DNA from: Asparagopsis taxiformis
Lineage: Eukaryota; Rhodophyta; Florideophyceae; Bonnemaisoniales; Bonnemaisoniaceae
Length of the DNA stretch: 64,000 nucleotides
Assembly: GCA_030407315.1 (NCBI GenBank)
Contig: JALQPE010000468.1
Location: 1-64,000, forward strand
Reading direction: 5' to 3'
The notes beneath the pieces are model-generated. The model was not told the DNA's origin and did not search any database. It was given only the letters and a program-made list of their open reading frames with translations. A program made the translations under genes and the position numbers. Below, in pieces: positions 1 to 9,649 of this stretch (within the stretch, counting starts at the first letter, position 1; each line of letters opens with the position of its first letter).

Positions 1-24
1 CGCCCTACCCATATGGTTCTGTAG

Positions 25-1281
25 TCATCGGCAGTTCCGGAGATGACGACAAAGGAGTACTGCGATCTCTTTGCGGGGCCGAATGATGAAGTTGCAAAGA
101 CGCGCTGCTGCTTGTGCCTCGACACGTTTGTGGGGGCGAAGCATGCCACTGTGCGGGTCAAAGTCGTCGGCATCTGGGACGTACCCTCCCATGACGTAGG
201 CGGACTTTACCGCGGTGACGGAAATGTCCATGTCATGTATTGGAGGGCCTTCTGCCGTGGCGCGCAGTCTAGCGAGGGTGAGGAACGCTTGTGCAGCTGT
301 GTCACCGAGTTGCTGGAATAGCGTTATGGTGCCATACGGGAACGAGGAGTTGTGCAGAGGCAAAAGAGTGGCAGGATCGGGCTGTCCGTCGATATCTGCA
401 ACGAGGAGGGTTGCATCGGGCAGCAGGGAGGCAAAGTCGTGCAGTGCAACGGTGAATCCGTCGCGAACGAGTACTGCACCGTCCGTGGGCGATATCATGC
501 GTGCGTTTCCCAATTTGTTCGATGGGGTATGACCAGTTGGAGTGGCCAAGGAGAATTCCATGTGGCGAATAGTCTCTTCCATGGCTGTGGAGCGCCTTCG
601 AGAGGTTTTCCTATAACTCTGTTTGAACAGAAGATGCGAGTGTTCGTAGGGGCCTGCATCAATGTGTTCCAGGGCGCCATATCTCTGCAAGTCACCGGGA
701 AGATGGTCTAGAAGATGGAACTTGAAAGTTTTGAGACCTGTGGTGTGGAATGGGCCGAGGGTGGAGAGCATTGATTGTTTGAAATAGGAAATGGAGTTCT
801 GGAGGCTTTCTAGTTCGGCGGCAGTCCAGTGCTTGATGCGACCGCGTTTCATGACCCATGCGACGAGGTCAGAGTATTGCGTGCAGATGGAAGTGAGGGG
901 GGCTGTCTCTACTTCGTCACAGCATGTGTCAATGAATGCTGCGATGAAAGGGAACACCATGTCGACATGGTGATAGTCTTTGGCTGCGAGCAAGCCGCGT
1001 ATGCCGTCCTCTGTGAAGAGGCCGTTCAAATTGGTGCCCTTCTCACCCTTGGAGAAGTCAACATGAAGACCGGTGATGTAGTAGTCGCGTTCGATAGCGG
1101 ACAGAATGCTGTTTGAGCCGGCGAGGATGGATTTTTTCACCTTCTTGAAGGTGCGAGGTGTCCCGGAATGGGAGGCAGTGGTGGTGGTGAGGTATGGGGA
1201 GCTGAGGCGGTGGACAATGCACTGTTTGATGAGCTTTGAGATGCCGAGGTGGAGATTGTGCAGAGGAAATGTTTTAGGGGT
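25..1281 (-). CDS. Plavaka/CACTA-like transposase, C-terminal part
   Basis: The frame is open from 1281 to a stop at 25, about 418 codons. The first in-frame start is only a GTG at 1140, so this is probably a continuation of the ORF that ends at 1552 and not a separate gene. The middle contains KFHLLDHLPGDLQRYG...EHSHLLFKQSYRKTSRR, which matches the common 'K.H...HLP..i..fG...E..h...K..yr.tsrR' pattern near the C-terminus of Plavaka and related CMC transposases. The ~270 bp between the two ORFs (1282-1551) contains stops in this frame. Whether it is an intron or decay cannot be decided here. Confidence 0.55.
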   Translation of the reverse strand, partial: TPKTFPLHNLHLGISKLIKQCIVHRLSSPYLTTTTASHSGTPRTFKKVKKSILAGSNSILSAIERDYYITGLHVDFSKGEKGTNLNGLFTEDGIRGLLAAKDYHHVDMVFPFIAAFIDTCCDEVETAPLTSICTQYSDLVAWVMKRGRIKHWTAAELESLQNSISYFKQSMLSTLGPFHTTGLKTFKFHLLDHLPGDLQRYGALEHIDAGPYEHSHLLFKQSYRKTSRRRSTAMEETIRHMEFSLATPTGHTPSNKLGNARMISPTDGAVLVRDGFTVALHDFASLLPDATLLVADIDGQPDPATLLPLHNSSFPYGTITLFQQLGDTAAQAFLTLARLRATAEGPPIHDMDISVTAVKSAYVMGGYVPDADDFDPHSGMLRPHKRVEAQAAARLCNFIIRPRKEIAVLLCRHLRNCR

Positions 1282-1551
1282 CTAGGGGACTGTTGGTGGG
1301 TAAAAGAGCGGTCGATTCGAGGACAGAGTGTTGTTCGAGGAGGGAGAGAGCTTCGAGCGGAGCAGTTGTATGCTCCTGAGCGCTCTCTTGGCGTGCAGAG
1401 CGTGTATCATCGAGGGAGAGGGGCTGCTGTGGCGCGCTGGATTCAAGTTGAGTGGCGGGGATGTAGCAGCGGTGGCAGGGATGTGTGGTGGTAGTGCTGT
1501 TGCGAGTGCATGACAGCTCTTTGGCCTCTGGAATGTCGCAGCAATAATTGG

Positions 1552-2655
1552 CTAGGATGGGAAAGCATTGGCGGGCAGTTGCAGTGGAGTCTGTGCAGGG
1601 GAACCCGAAGAGAACGCGGTGGATAGGGACGAAAACACTTTTTCGAGTGCTTTATGAAGAATATCAATTTTGCGAGCGCGACTAGCAGAACTAGAGGTTG
1701 TCGGCATTTCATCACCGAACAAGGCGTTGGACGAAGGGTTAACAATGTACGGAAGATACCCGACGATGGTGAGGCCGGTACGGATGCAGTGGCGACGGAG
1801 GGGGGCGGAGAAGTTGAGCAGTGTGACGTGTATGGGGTATGCGACGATTGCGGAGCTCTTGAGGCTTGTGCTGCTCTTGTCGGAGTACACTTGGAGGAGG
1901 CCAGCAAAGGAGGAAGCGGTGGGATCAGTTTCCTCTGCCCATACGACCTGTGGATCTTCCGAGAGCTGCACGCGCTGTCTAGTAACCTGGTGCAGCGTTT
2001 TCGCGAATTCTGTGTGTAGGGGATGAGAAAATATTGCGGTGCCGTCTGGGGCGGTCTGTGGGGAGGGGTGGAAGAGAGTATTTTGGTCGTTAGCCAGTGC
2101 TAACTGCCTGCGGAGCATGTCGACTGGGTCGCGGAGGTACAGCTGTGCCGAGTACTTACCAGTTTTGTCTGGAATGATGTGGCTCTTGTAACCTTCGGTG
2201 CGGAAATGTGTTTCGACCATGGAAGCGGTAACGTGGCGACATTCTTCTACGGTGCGAACGGCGCTGTTGAACTTTTCTAGGGAGAATGCGGGGTCTTGTA
2301 GGATGGTGATGACTTCGCTCACGCGGCCAGCGCCGGCCTTGTACTCGAGGGTTGTGAGACTGGCGGCGAGGGATTGCACGAGGAGGTCTGCGCGGGAGGG
2401 CGTTGAGGTTGGTGGCAGTGGAGCGTCACAGGGTGAGTCGCTGGAGGAAGCACGACCAGATTCTGGGTCTGGGGAGCTGGGTTGCGGGGAATCATGGTCG
2501 CCGTTTCGAGCAGGCTCATGGGTGACGGGAGGGACACGAGCGTTGTTGAAATGTTGGGGAGAGGGGTTGAAACGGTAGCGACACGTTCGCTCATGCAGCG
2601 CGAGCGCATAGGCATCTACGCAGTAGTAGAAGCACCCTTCATACTTGCATTCCAT
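1552..2655 (-). CDS. Plavaka/CACTA-like transposase, N-terminal part
   Basis: The ORF has 367 codons and a true ATG at 2655. Residues 3-25 form a zinc-finger-like C-x4-C-x12-H-x3-C motif, and a Pro/Ser-rich linker follows (about 40-95). The last third has the block YSDKSSTS...AYPIHVTLLNFSAPLRRH...VGYLPY. This resembles the 'YSDKT...YPV...NIP...R...GYLP' core of fungal Plavaka-type (CMC superfamily) transposases; the resemblance is by recall, not by search. The ORF stops at 1552 and a related frame resumes at 1281. An intron or a mutation must therefore separate the halves, or they are separate products. It would cut and rejoin the element ends. It sits next to an A-type arm. Confidence 0.6.
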   Translation of the reverse strand: MECKYEGCFYYCVDAYALALHERTCRYRFNPSPQHFNNARVPPVTHEPARNGDHDSPQPSSPDPESGRASSSDSPCDAPLPPTSTPSRADLLVQSLAASLTTLEYKAGAGRVSEVITILQDPAFSLEKFNSAVRTVEECRHVTASMVETHFRTEGYKSHIIPDKTGKYSAQLYLRDPVDMLRRQLALANDQNTLFHPSPQTAPDGTAIFSHPLHTEFAKTLHQVTRQRVQLSEDPQVVWAEETDPTASSFAGLLQVYSDKSSTSLKSSAIVAYPIHVTLLNFSAPLRRHCIRTGLTIVGYLPYIVNPSSNALFGDEMPTTSSSASRARKIDILHKALEKVFSSLSTAFSSGSPAQTPLQLPANAFPS

Positions 2656-3251
2656 GTCGAGTTTTGACGCAAAAGGGAGGATTGCGAGCTAAACAGGGGA
2701 GACTGTGCCGTCCAGATGCGACCAATTTTATTTTTGTGGTGCTTTCGAGACTTGGAATGTAACGTGTTCGTAGTTTTGTGGGTAGTAGTTTTGTGCTCAC
2801 TCCAACTGACATCCCAACGGTAGAATTTAACCGAGAGTTCAATCATTTCCAACTGTTACATCACATTGCGTGCTGGCAACGTGTGCATGGAAGACGAACG
2901 ACCGCCCTGGGAGATGAATTTTCAATTAATTCATTTGTAATAATAAACTTTTTTATTTCCGAACTTCGTGGAATCTGAATGTGCTTTACAGCGGATATGC
3001 CACGGATCATGTAAGGAAAGCAAATGGATTCTCATATATATGATTATATGTTTATATTCGTTGTTCTCGATCCGGATCTCATTGTTCGGGGAATCAGAGA
3101 CCATGGCTTGGGCCATACTCAATCTCACTGCCGGCGATGATTTCGAGTATGCACAGCAAGACTTAAGCGGACGCAGAAAGCTGTCCGGTCGACGCCGCAG
3201 GCTCCACTCCGCCCTCATCACCGACTGATATTCTTTGACCGACTTTGCTTT

Positions 3252-3289
3252 GTACGTGCGCGAATCTTGATCAAGATTCGCGCACGTAC
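3252..3289. repeat. 38-bp perfect palindrome
   Basis: Two 19-bp arms meet without a spacer, reading GTACGTGCGCGAATCTTGA and then its exact reverse complement. It lies between the small ORF ending at 3228 and the micro-exon-like array. The second A-type arm near 34330 has no equally perfect copy that I could see. Confidence 0.9.
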
Positions 3290-3415
3290 CTTCGTTCCAT
3301 CCTCTACCCTCGAGGGTATGCGTTGAGGGAAGCGTGGGTTTTGAGTCTGACTATTTCCGTTGATGCGATATTTTTCATGGGAAGCCTGTTTACTGATGGT
3401 GTGTATTGAGCGGAG

Positions 3416-4288
3416 GATGGAAGAGAGGTACGTGAAGTTTTGAAAGTATGCTGTGAGGGAAGGTTGGTTTTGAGTCTGACTGTTGTGGTTGATTCCGATG
3501 TTGTGTAGATGATGCAGGAATGTTGATGACGGAAGGTAAGTCACATTGGGCGCCCAGACCGGTTGTGCGAAGATGCGGAATGCTGACTACTTTTCTTGGC
3601 TACACGATTACGTGACTTATGGTTTTTATTGTGTGCAGGATGGAACGGGTAAGGTAAGTGTGCGAGTTTTGAAAGTAAGCAGCGAGGGAAGGTTGGTTTT
3701 GAGTCTGACTATTTCCGTTGATGCGATATTTTTCATTGGAAGCCTGTTGACTCATGGTGTGTATTGTGTGGAGCGAAGGTAAGTGTGCGAGTTTTGAAAG
3801 TAAGCAGCGAGGGAAGGTTGGTTTTGGGTCTGACTGTTGTGGTTGATTCCGATATTGTGTAGGTGATGCAGGAATGGTGATGACGGAAGGTAAGTTTCAT
3901 TGAGCGCCAGGATGTGTTTTGCGAAGATATGGACTGCTGACTATGATTATTCATTGCAATTGCAAACCTTAAGGTTTTTGCATCATGGTTTGTATTGTGT
4001 GTAGGATGGATGAGAGGTAAGTAAGGGAGTTTCTAGGATATCTGCCGTGGTAAGCGTTGCTTTCGAATCTGACTGTTGGGGTTGATGTTTTGTATGTGAT
4101 GCAGGAGTGGTGAAACAGGAACGGCAGGACTCAGGAGAGTGAAGAAGGGATCTAGGAAGATGGGGAATGAAGCTGTGAGGTGTTTCTGGTATGTGTATAT
4201 TTTGGGGCATACGATAGAGGTGAGAGTGGGTTTCAAGTGGTGTAAGATTTTGCTGACCATGTTCGTGTTTGATGTCTTGATGATTTAA
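3416..4288 (+). other. Array of candidate micro-exons (type a 12 nt, type b 18 nt) and a terminal exon
   Basis: Short blocks bounded by AG and GTAAGT-like signals repeat about every 100-135 bp. Type a is GATGGATGAGAG or a variant, at 3416-3427, 3639-3653 (15 nt) and 4005-4016, with a degenerate one near 3774. Type b is GAATGGTGATGACGGAAG or a variant, at 3518-3535 and 3872-3889. A last acceptor at 4104 leads into an open frame to 4288. The b blocks are preceded by TGATGCAG and the a blocks by TGTGYAG or a similar sequence. Joined a+b blocks give an open ten-residue repeat, MDERNGDDGR. The array is conserved, with more units, on the minus strand at 32860-34330. Splicing is inferred from consensus signals only. 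Confidence 0.45.
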
Positions 4289-4459
4289 TGGGCTGGGGTG
4301 GTGTTGAGGAAAGCTGGGATGGAATTGGGAAGGAGCGGATTTTTTGTAATCTAGGTCGTGAGGGTTCTTGAAGTATGTGCGGATGGTGGTGCATGGCGTT
4401 CGGATGGTAGGGAGAACGCGAGAGTGAGGGAGATGGGTGATCGACGATATGCTGACAGG

Positions 4460-4645
4460 TATTTTGTATTCCGGCTGGATACGTATTTCATATTCTGGCT
4501 GGATACATATTCCGTATTCTAGCTGGATACGTATTTTGTATTCTGGCTGGATACGTATTCCGTATTCTGGCTGGATACGTATTTCCTATTCTAACCGGGT
4601 ATTTATTTCCTATTCTTACCAGATATGTATTTCCTATTCTAGAGA
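4460..4645. repeat. 24-bp tandem repeat, about 8 units
   Basis: Units follow the pattern GTATTYYRTATTCTGGCTGGATAC and degrade towards the right-hand end. A shorter inverted version is present at about 32455-32540. The array creates spurious long ORFs with a repeated YSGWIRI peptide, which I do not regard as a gene. Confidence 0.85.
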
Positions 4646-4765
4646 GACGTATTGTATACCAGCAGTTTCGTAAATGAGAGAATAAAATACGGTCCGATAT
4701 GGGCCCTGAATTTACCATCCGCTGTAATTTCTTCCCTCCCGGTTTTCGCTGATATATTGTATACT

Positions 4766-4937
4766 GGATGTCGGGTCCTAGTATTCCGCCATATGTACTA
4801 GAGAAAGTGGATGTCGGGTCCTAGTATTCCGCCATATGTACTAGAGAAAGTGGATGTCGGGTCCTAGTATTCCGCCATATGTACTAGAGAAAGTGGATGT
4901 CGGGTCCTAGTATTCCGCCATATGTACTAGAGAAAGT
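4766..4937. repeat. 43-bp tandem repeat, four copies
   Basis: Four consecutive units, identical by eye, begin GGATGTCGGGTCCTAG and end ACTAGAGAAAGT. Two full copies and a variant occur inverted at about 32205-32335. The repeat sits 130 bp inside the element terminus, as subterminal repeats do in CACTA-group transposons. Confidence 0.9.
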
Positions 4938-5031
4938 GGACGTCCGCATCCAAAAAATTTTTATTTTTTTGGACGCGGACGTTCATTTGTTCCAGTAAAT
5001 CTCGGGGCCGACTAGGACCCGTACTAGAGAG

Positions 5032-5067
5032 ACTGGACGTCTGCGTCCACTTCCGAAAACACAGACG
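5032..5067. repeat. Terminal inverted repeat, right end of element 1
   Basis: The last 36 bp contain GGACGTCTGCGTCC and end CACAGACG. The same end, with few changes, is found inverted at 32071 and 55606 and direct at 43754. The flanking base pair on the gypsy side is AA (5068-5069), like the target duplication of element 2. Confidence 0.85.
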
Positions 5068-6085
5068 AAAGTTGCTACGTTATTTCCTTGAAGGAGATGC
5101 GCAACGATTCATCGCGTCCGAATCTCGGAAAAGGAAGTTGCTAAATCAACTGCACCAGCAGATGACGTGGCCACAGGCCGTCCATGCTTCACTTTCTCGT
5201 TATGCAACGGATACAGTTTTGGCTGAAGCCTACGACGCGGTCACGCGTATTAAACAAGAACCTCACGAAGATGAGGCAGAATACGCCGATAGACTGCAAG
5301 AGGCCGCACTGTTGTGTGCTAATGTTTTCTCTGAGAGAGACTTGGTAAACTATTACCTCAAAGGGCTACGCCCGGGGGTAAAAGACACCGTTAAGGTGAC
5401 TGTTGGCCGAGACGGCGAAGACTTCCTTGCGGTACGCAATTTGGCTAAAGGACTCGGAGATTCCTTAAGAGCCACCACAGCCGACACGGCTAAGCCCAAG
5501 ATGTACCCTAGTAGGGAGCTTGCCGAAAGGAAACGCAAAGCGTTATTAGCTACCATGGCTAATGAAGACCTCGGAATGAGGAGAGAAATGTCTACGTCGC
5601 AGACGTTACAACCACTGACCGTGGGACCGAACGCGGAGACACCGCCGATGGAGGTACCGCCCCTCACAGAGGAACATGTGAGTCTTGCCGAATCCATGAT
5701 CCCGAAGGGAGCGGTCAATTGGCGCTGCTCCGGATGCCGGCAACCCGGTCACGTGCTGTACACATGCCCGTACCTCTCCCGTTCCGTGGGAATGTATTTC
5801 GCTTTCGCGAACTATGCATACCAGCAAGAGCCGGAACAAGTCATGCGCCGCCAGCAACGGCAATTCGACAAGTTCAAGAAGAAGCAGGTCCCTGCTAAAA
5901 CAGTTCTCCAACGGCAGAAACCGTTTCCGCGAATGGTCGCGTTTGCCGAGGACGACAACGTCGTGGAACAAACAAATCTTGCTTCCGGATTGCAACGGAG
6001 TATTGGTCCTTCTCGTTCGGAAGAAACCGCAGTTGATGCTCTAGCATCTTCAGATGAAACATCCGACACTTCGTCGGAAAACTAA
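5068..6085 (+). CDS. gag: Ty3/gypsy Gag, N-terminally truncated
   Basis: Capsid-type protein that would package the retroelement RNA. The frame is open from the element junction at 5068 to a stop at 6085, about 338 codons. It has a retrotransposon-gag-like helical part (LEGDAQRF...YADRLQEAALLC...YYLKGLRPGVK) and a zinc knuckle, C-x2-C-x4-H-x4-C (CSGCRQPGHVLYTC), at about residues 219-232. The true start is missing because the large DNA element is inserted upstream. Pol is in the -1 frame, and its open frame already covers the gag stop. The A-rich GGAAAAC just before that stop is a possible slip site. Confidence 0.85.
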
Positions 6086-6099
6086 CCGGGGGGAGTGAG

Positions 6100-9000
6100 G
6101 TGTCGCGCTCCCGCCAGGGGGTGGAACAGCTTCGCTGTGGGGTGGATATCGCACCATCTACACCTCCACAGGGTGGAACGAAGAAACCAAGACGGTTGAA
6201 CCGTCCTACCCAGACACCAACCGGGGATATCCCTTATCCCCTCCCCTCTCAGCCAAAGGCTGCATGTCTCTTGAAGGCAGCCCACTACGTGGTTTTAGGT
6301 TCGATCGGAATTTCCGAGACACTTCTAACGCCCATGCGTATGGTTATGGACACCGGTTCCGGTCCTTCGGTCGTCCAAGAATCAACCTTACCGAAGGGAT
6401 GGAAGGCCTATGCCGCGCAGACCGGGAATATCCCTCAACTGGCAGACGCCAATGGTAATCCTCTCAGGATAACGGGAAGAATCAAGCTGCTAATACAGCT
6501 AGGCCGAAAGCTTCTGGACGCAGAATTCTTTGTAGCCCCTAAGCTGGCAGTACCAGTTATCCTGGGAACAGGTATCATGAACTCGCATGTAGAGGCAATT
6601 CGATGCCGCGCTCAGCGCATTGATGTGCATGATGGTGGCTCGATAGCCATACTGCTTATGCAGAATGTGAGTAAAATGAACAACTCTTCTTCTTCTTGCT
6701 ATATACATGATTCAAGCCCTTCGCAGGGTACTGACTTGGACCACCAGTCCAACAGGATCCGGCTAGCAAGAGAAATCACCCTTCCCCCCATGAGTCAAGT
6801 AACCGCATCGGTTGTCTGTGCTGGGGGCGGACTAAGCCTCCTCGAGGCGAAGGGAAAACTTTTCCACCGACAGCGGATCTCAATGCCGAACGGCATTGCC
6901 GAAATCATTCCTCGAACAGTCTTCACTGTTATTCTAACGAATTTTGGGTCAGCAGAGAGATACCTCCCGAAGGGGACGGTTGTTGGTATTGCTCGTCGAG
7001 CACCCGGCACAGCCGATCGAAAGCTCCCCAGTGAGTTATCCTCTTCCGGTACAGACCGTATCATCAGTCTGACCAACCCGGCGACGGGAACCAAGGAGAA
7101 AGAGAATCCGCAATGGCGGGAGGATGTATCCTTGGAACACCTTCAGCAACCGCAGTTGAAGGAGAAAATTATAGCGATGCTATCGCAGCATGAGTCCATG
7201 TGGGACGGGTCTCTTGGAGACATTAAAGCAACCGAGCATCGGATCGATGTAATCGAAGGAAGTCGACCTCGTCGACAGCAACCATACCGGATGGGACCCT
7301 TGAGAAGGGAGCTAGCAAGTAAGGAGATCATCTCCATGCTAGAGAAAGGGGTCATCGAACCCTCGAATTCTGAGTGGGCTAGCCCAGTTGTCTTGGTACC
7401 CAAGAAGGATGGTAAGCTACGCTTTTGCGTTGACTACCGCCGTCTCAACGATATCACAATATCGGACGCTTATCCGTTGCCTCGTATGGACGATTGTATA
7501 GACTCCTTAGGAGATGCACGCGTGTTCACCACGCTCGACTGTAACTCGGGCTATTGGCAGATTCCCGTTGCCTCCGAGGATCGGGATAAGACGGCCTTTA
7601 CGTCGCACCTTGGAACATATCGATTTAAACGATTGCCCTTCGGGCTGAAGAATGCGCCCGCCACGTTCCAACGTGCTATCGATATTATCTTAAGCAGCGT
7701 ACGCTGGCAAACTTGTCTCATCTATCTTGACGACGTCATCGTCTTCTCACGGAGTGAGGAAGAACACCTTCATCAGGTGGATCAGGTACTCACACTGTTG
7801 AGGAAGGCAGGGGTAACCCTAAAACTGGCCAAGTGCCACTTCTTCGAAGCGAAGGTAGATTACCTTGGACATGTGGTTATGCCAGGTAAGCTAGCGGTCG
7901 CCCAAACGGCAACGGACGCTATTGCGAAAGCAACTTTTCCGACCACACCTACGCAAATGCGTTCTTTCCTCGGGAGCTGCGGGGTCTTCCGCCGTTTCGT
8001 GAAGGGGTACGCGGATATCTCCCACCCCCTCAACGCGATGTTGACTAAGGAAAACCTACCGAGCTTCGGTTCAATGCCTCCAACAGAGGAACAACGCCAC
8101 GCGTTTGAACAACTCAAGGAATCCTTGGTGCAACCACCAATATTGGCTCTGCCAAGAGTGGGTAAACCCTACATCGTAGACACGGACGCTTCTGCGTATC
8201 AGATAGGGTGTGCGCTGTTGCAACAGCAGGATGACGACGACTATCGTCCTGTAGGATACTGGTCGCGGACCTTAACCAAACCCGAACGGGGATATTCTCC
8301 GACAGAGCGCGAGTGTCTCGCTGTAGTATGGGCAGTCACTACCCTCAGACCATACCTTGAGCAAACAAAGTTTGTGGTACGATCCGATCATAACGCGTTG
8401 CGTTGGTTGATGAACATCACCGACCCATCCGGGCGCCTTTGCCGTTGGCGACTCCGCCTTTCAGAGTTTGACTACACCATAGTCTATCGCCCCGGTAGGG
8501 TTCACCAAGTACCAGACGCGTTATCGCGTGTTGAAACAGAAGGGTTAGACCCACATCCGGTGGATGACGAAATTCCCACACTCTTCGCGTATGATCTTAC
8601 CCAGGAAGTACCTGTTACAGAAGAGATGAACCCTTGGTTCTTTGATGTGCTCATCGCGCGGAATTACACTGACAAATCCCTAACGGGAATAAACCCAGCT
8701 GTCCTAACGACACACCCTCAGACAGAGGGTTCCGAACCGATAACACTCAACGAGTGGATTGAGGAGCAACGCTCTGATGACTTTTGTCAACAAGTATTGA
8801 CAAGTCAGAAGTCTGACACTGTCTTCTTCGAAGATGACAAAGGTGTCTTGCGACGTAAATCCACCCTTGACAATTCCCACCAAGTGGTGGTACCAAGAAC
8901 ACTCAGGCCCCGCCTGTTGAAGATGTGTCATCACGACGTACTCGCGGGTCACCCCGGACAAAACCGTATGTATGAGACTATGCGTCTCTCGTATTATTGG

Positions 9001-9642
9001 CCTGCCATGGCCGCGGATATAACCGCTACGGTTGAACGTTGTCAGGCTTGCGCCAAGAACCGCCTCAAGTTGCGTAGACACGCAAACACATTGAAACTAT
9101 TCCCAGCTTCAGCACCGCTGGAAGAAGTCTCTATAGACTTATTAGGCCCGTTGCCTAAAACAAAGAAGGGTAACCTTCACCTTTTAGTAATTACCTGTCG
9201 CTTCACGAAGCTTACTCAGGTTGTACCATTACGCAGTATCACTGCTTACCATGTGGCTGTTGCCTTTTGCACCCACTGGGTTTTCAAGTACGGTCCCCCT
9301 AGGACGTTGCTTTCCGATAATGGACCTCAGTTTGCTTCCAAACTTTTTCAGGCTGTTTGCCTGCAACTTGGAACAAAGAACTTGTTTACAACAACCTACC
9401 ACCCTCAGACCAACGGTCAGGTAGAACGGTATAACCGTACGTTGTTGAACATGTTACGCAACTACGTAAATGAGAACCAGAATGACTGGGATGTGTACGC
9501 ACCAGCGTTGACTTACGCGTATAATACGCACGTGCATCGCACGACAGGGACGACACCCTTTGACCTTGTCCTAAGTCGACCCCCACCACCTTACTCCCTT
9601 CATCACTCGACGAGATCTCGGCAAAAACCGGACGCTTTCTAA
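6100..9642 (+). CDS. pol: Ty3/gypsy Pol: protease, reverse transcriptase, RNase H, integrase
   Basis: Polyprotein that copies and integrates the element. The aspartic protease motif DTGS is at residues 84-87. RT has the catalytic YLDD at 542-545, and RNase H begins near DTDASAYQIG (8178). Integrase has an HHCC zinc domain (HHDVLAGHPGQ...CQACAKNR) and the DDE core: D in SIDLLGPLPK, D in SDNGPQFAS, and E in VERYNRTL. The real frame opens before 6100 and overlaps the end of gag in the -1 frame, so 6100 (GTG) is not a natural start. The ORF stops early at 9642 because of a 10-bp tandem duplication at about 9631-9650. The missing tail continues in another frame. Confidence 0.92.
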   Translation: MSRSRQGVEQLRCGVDIAPSTPPQGGTKKPRRLNRPTQTPTGDIPYPLPSQPKAACLLKAAHYVVLGSIGISETLLTPMRMVMDTGSGPSVVQESTLPKGWKAYAAQTGNIPQLADANGNPLRITGRIKLLIQLGRKLLDAEFFVAPKLAVPVILGTGIMNSHVEAIRCRAQRIDVHDGGSIAILLMQNVSKMNNSSSSCYIHDSSPSQGTDLDHQSNRIRLAREITLPPMSQVTASVVCAGGGLSLLEAKGKLFHRQRISMPNGIAEIIPRTVFTVILTNFGSAERYLPKGTVVGIARRAPGTADRKLPSELSSSGTDRIISLTNPATGTKEKENPQWREDVSLEHLQQPQLKEKIIAMLSQHESMWDGSLGDIKATEHRIDVIEGSRPRRQQPYRMGPLRRELASKEIISMLEKGVIEPSNSEWASPVVLVPKKDGKLRFCVDYRRLNDITISDAYPLPRMDDCIDSLGDARVFTTLDCNSGYWQIPVASEDRDKTAFTSHLGTYRFKRLPFGLKNAPATFQRAIDIILSSVRWQTCLIYLDDVIVFSRSEEEHLHQVDQVLTLLRKAGVTLKLAKCHFFEAKVDYLGHVVMPGKLAVAQTATDAIAKATFPTTPTQMRSFLGSCGVFRRFVKGYADISHPLNAMLTKENLPSFGSMPPTEEQRHAFEQLKESLVQPPILALPRVGKPYIVDTDASAYQIGCALLQQQDDDDYRPVGYWSRTLTKPERGYSPTERECLAVVWAVTTLRPYLEQTKFVVRSDHNALRWLMNITDPSGRLCRWRLRLSEFDYTIVYRPGRVHQVPDALSRVETEGLDPHPVDDEIPTLFAYDLTQEVPVTEEMNPWFFDVLIARNYTDKSLTGINPAVLTTHPQTEGSEPITLNEWIEEQRSDDFCQQVLTSQKSDTVFFEDDKGVLRRKSTLDNSHQVVVPRTLRPRLLKMCHHDVLAGHPGQNRMYETMRLSYYWPAMAADITATVERCQACAKNRLKLRRHANTLKLFPASAPLEEVSIDLLGPLPKTKKGNLHLLVITCRFTKLTQVVPLRSITAYHVAVAFCTHWVFKYGPPRTLLSDNGPQFASKLFQAVCLQLGTKNLFTTTYHPQTNGQVERYNRTLLNMLRNYVNENQNDWDVYAPALTYAYNTHVHRTTGTTPFDLVLSRPPPPYSLHHSTRSRQKPDAF

Positions 9643-9649
9643 CGCTTTC

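Larger units (their letters stand above)
1..5067. mobile_element. Large TIR DNA element 1, right-hand part
   Basis: The right terminus is at 5067. It ends in CACAGACG and directly interrupts a Ty3/gypsy gag reading frame that starts at 5068. The terminal ~35 bp match, as an inverted copy, the left terminus at 32071 and also the termini at 43754 and 55606. Going inwards the element has an A-type arm (about 2735-5067) and then two minus-strand ORFs resembling a Plavaka/CACTA-group transposase (25-2655). The left terminus lies outside the window. Assigning the transposase to this element is inference from position: it sits immediately inside the arm. Confidence 0.7.
2735..5067. repeat. A-type arm of large TIR element (inverted copy of 32071-34848)
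   Basis: Blocks of this arm recur in inverted order at 32071-34848. They include the stretch around 2880-2930 (found near 34620-34680), 3085-3200 (34370-34470), 4100-4310 (32700-32900), the 24-bp and 43-bp tandem repeats, and the terminal ~100 bp. The two copies are diverged, and the second is about 450 bp longer because its micro-exon-like array has more units. The arms belong to two different elements (right end of element 1, left end of element 2), so their inverted orientation does not by itself define one 30-kb element. Confidence 0.8.

Noticed and set aside
4437..4673. 78-codon ORF with YSGWIRI repeats
   Set aside because: A direct translation of the 24-bp tandem repeat, whose period is a multiple of three.
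4766..4937. Regular repeats resembling a CRISPR array
   Set aside because: The 43-bp units are contiguous with no variable spacers, and the context is eukaryotic transposon DNA.
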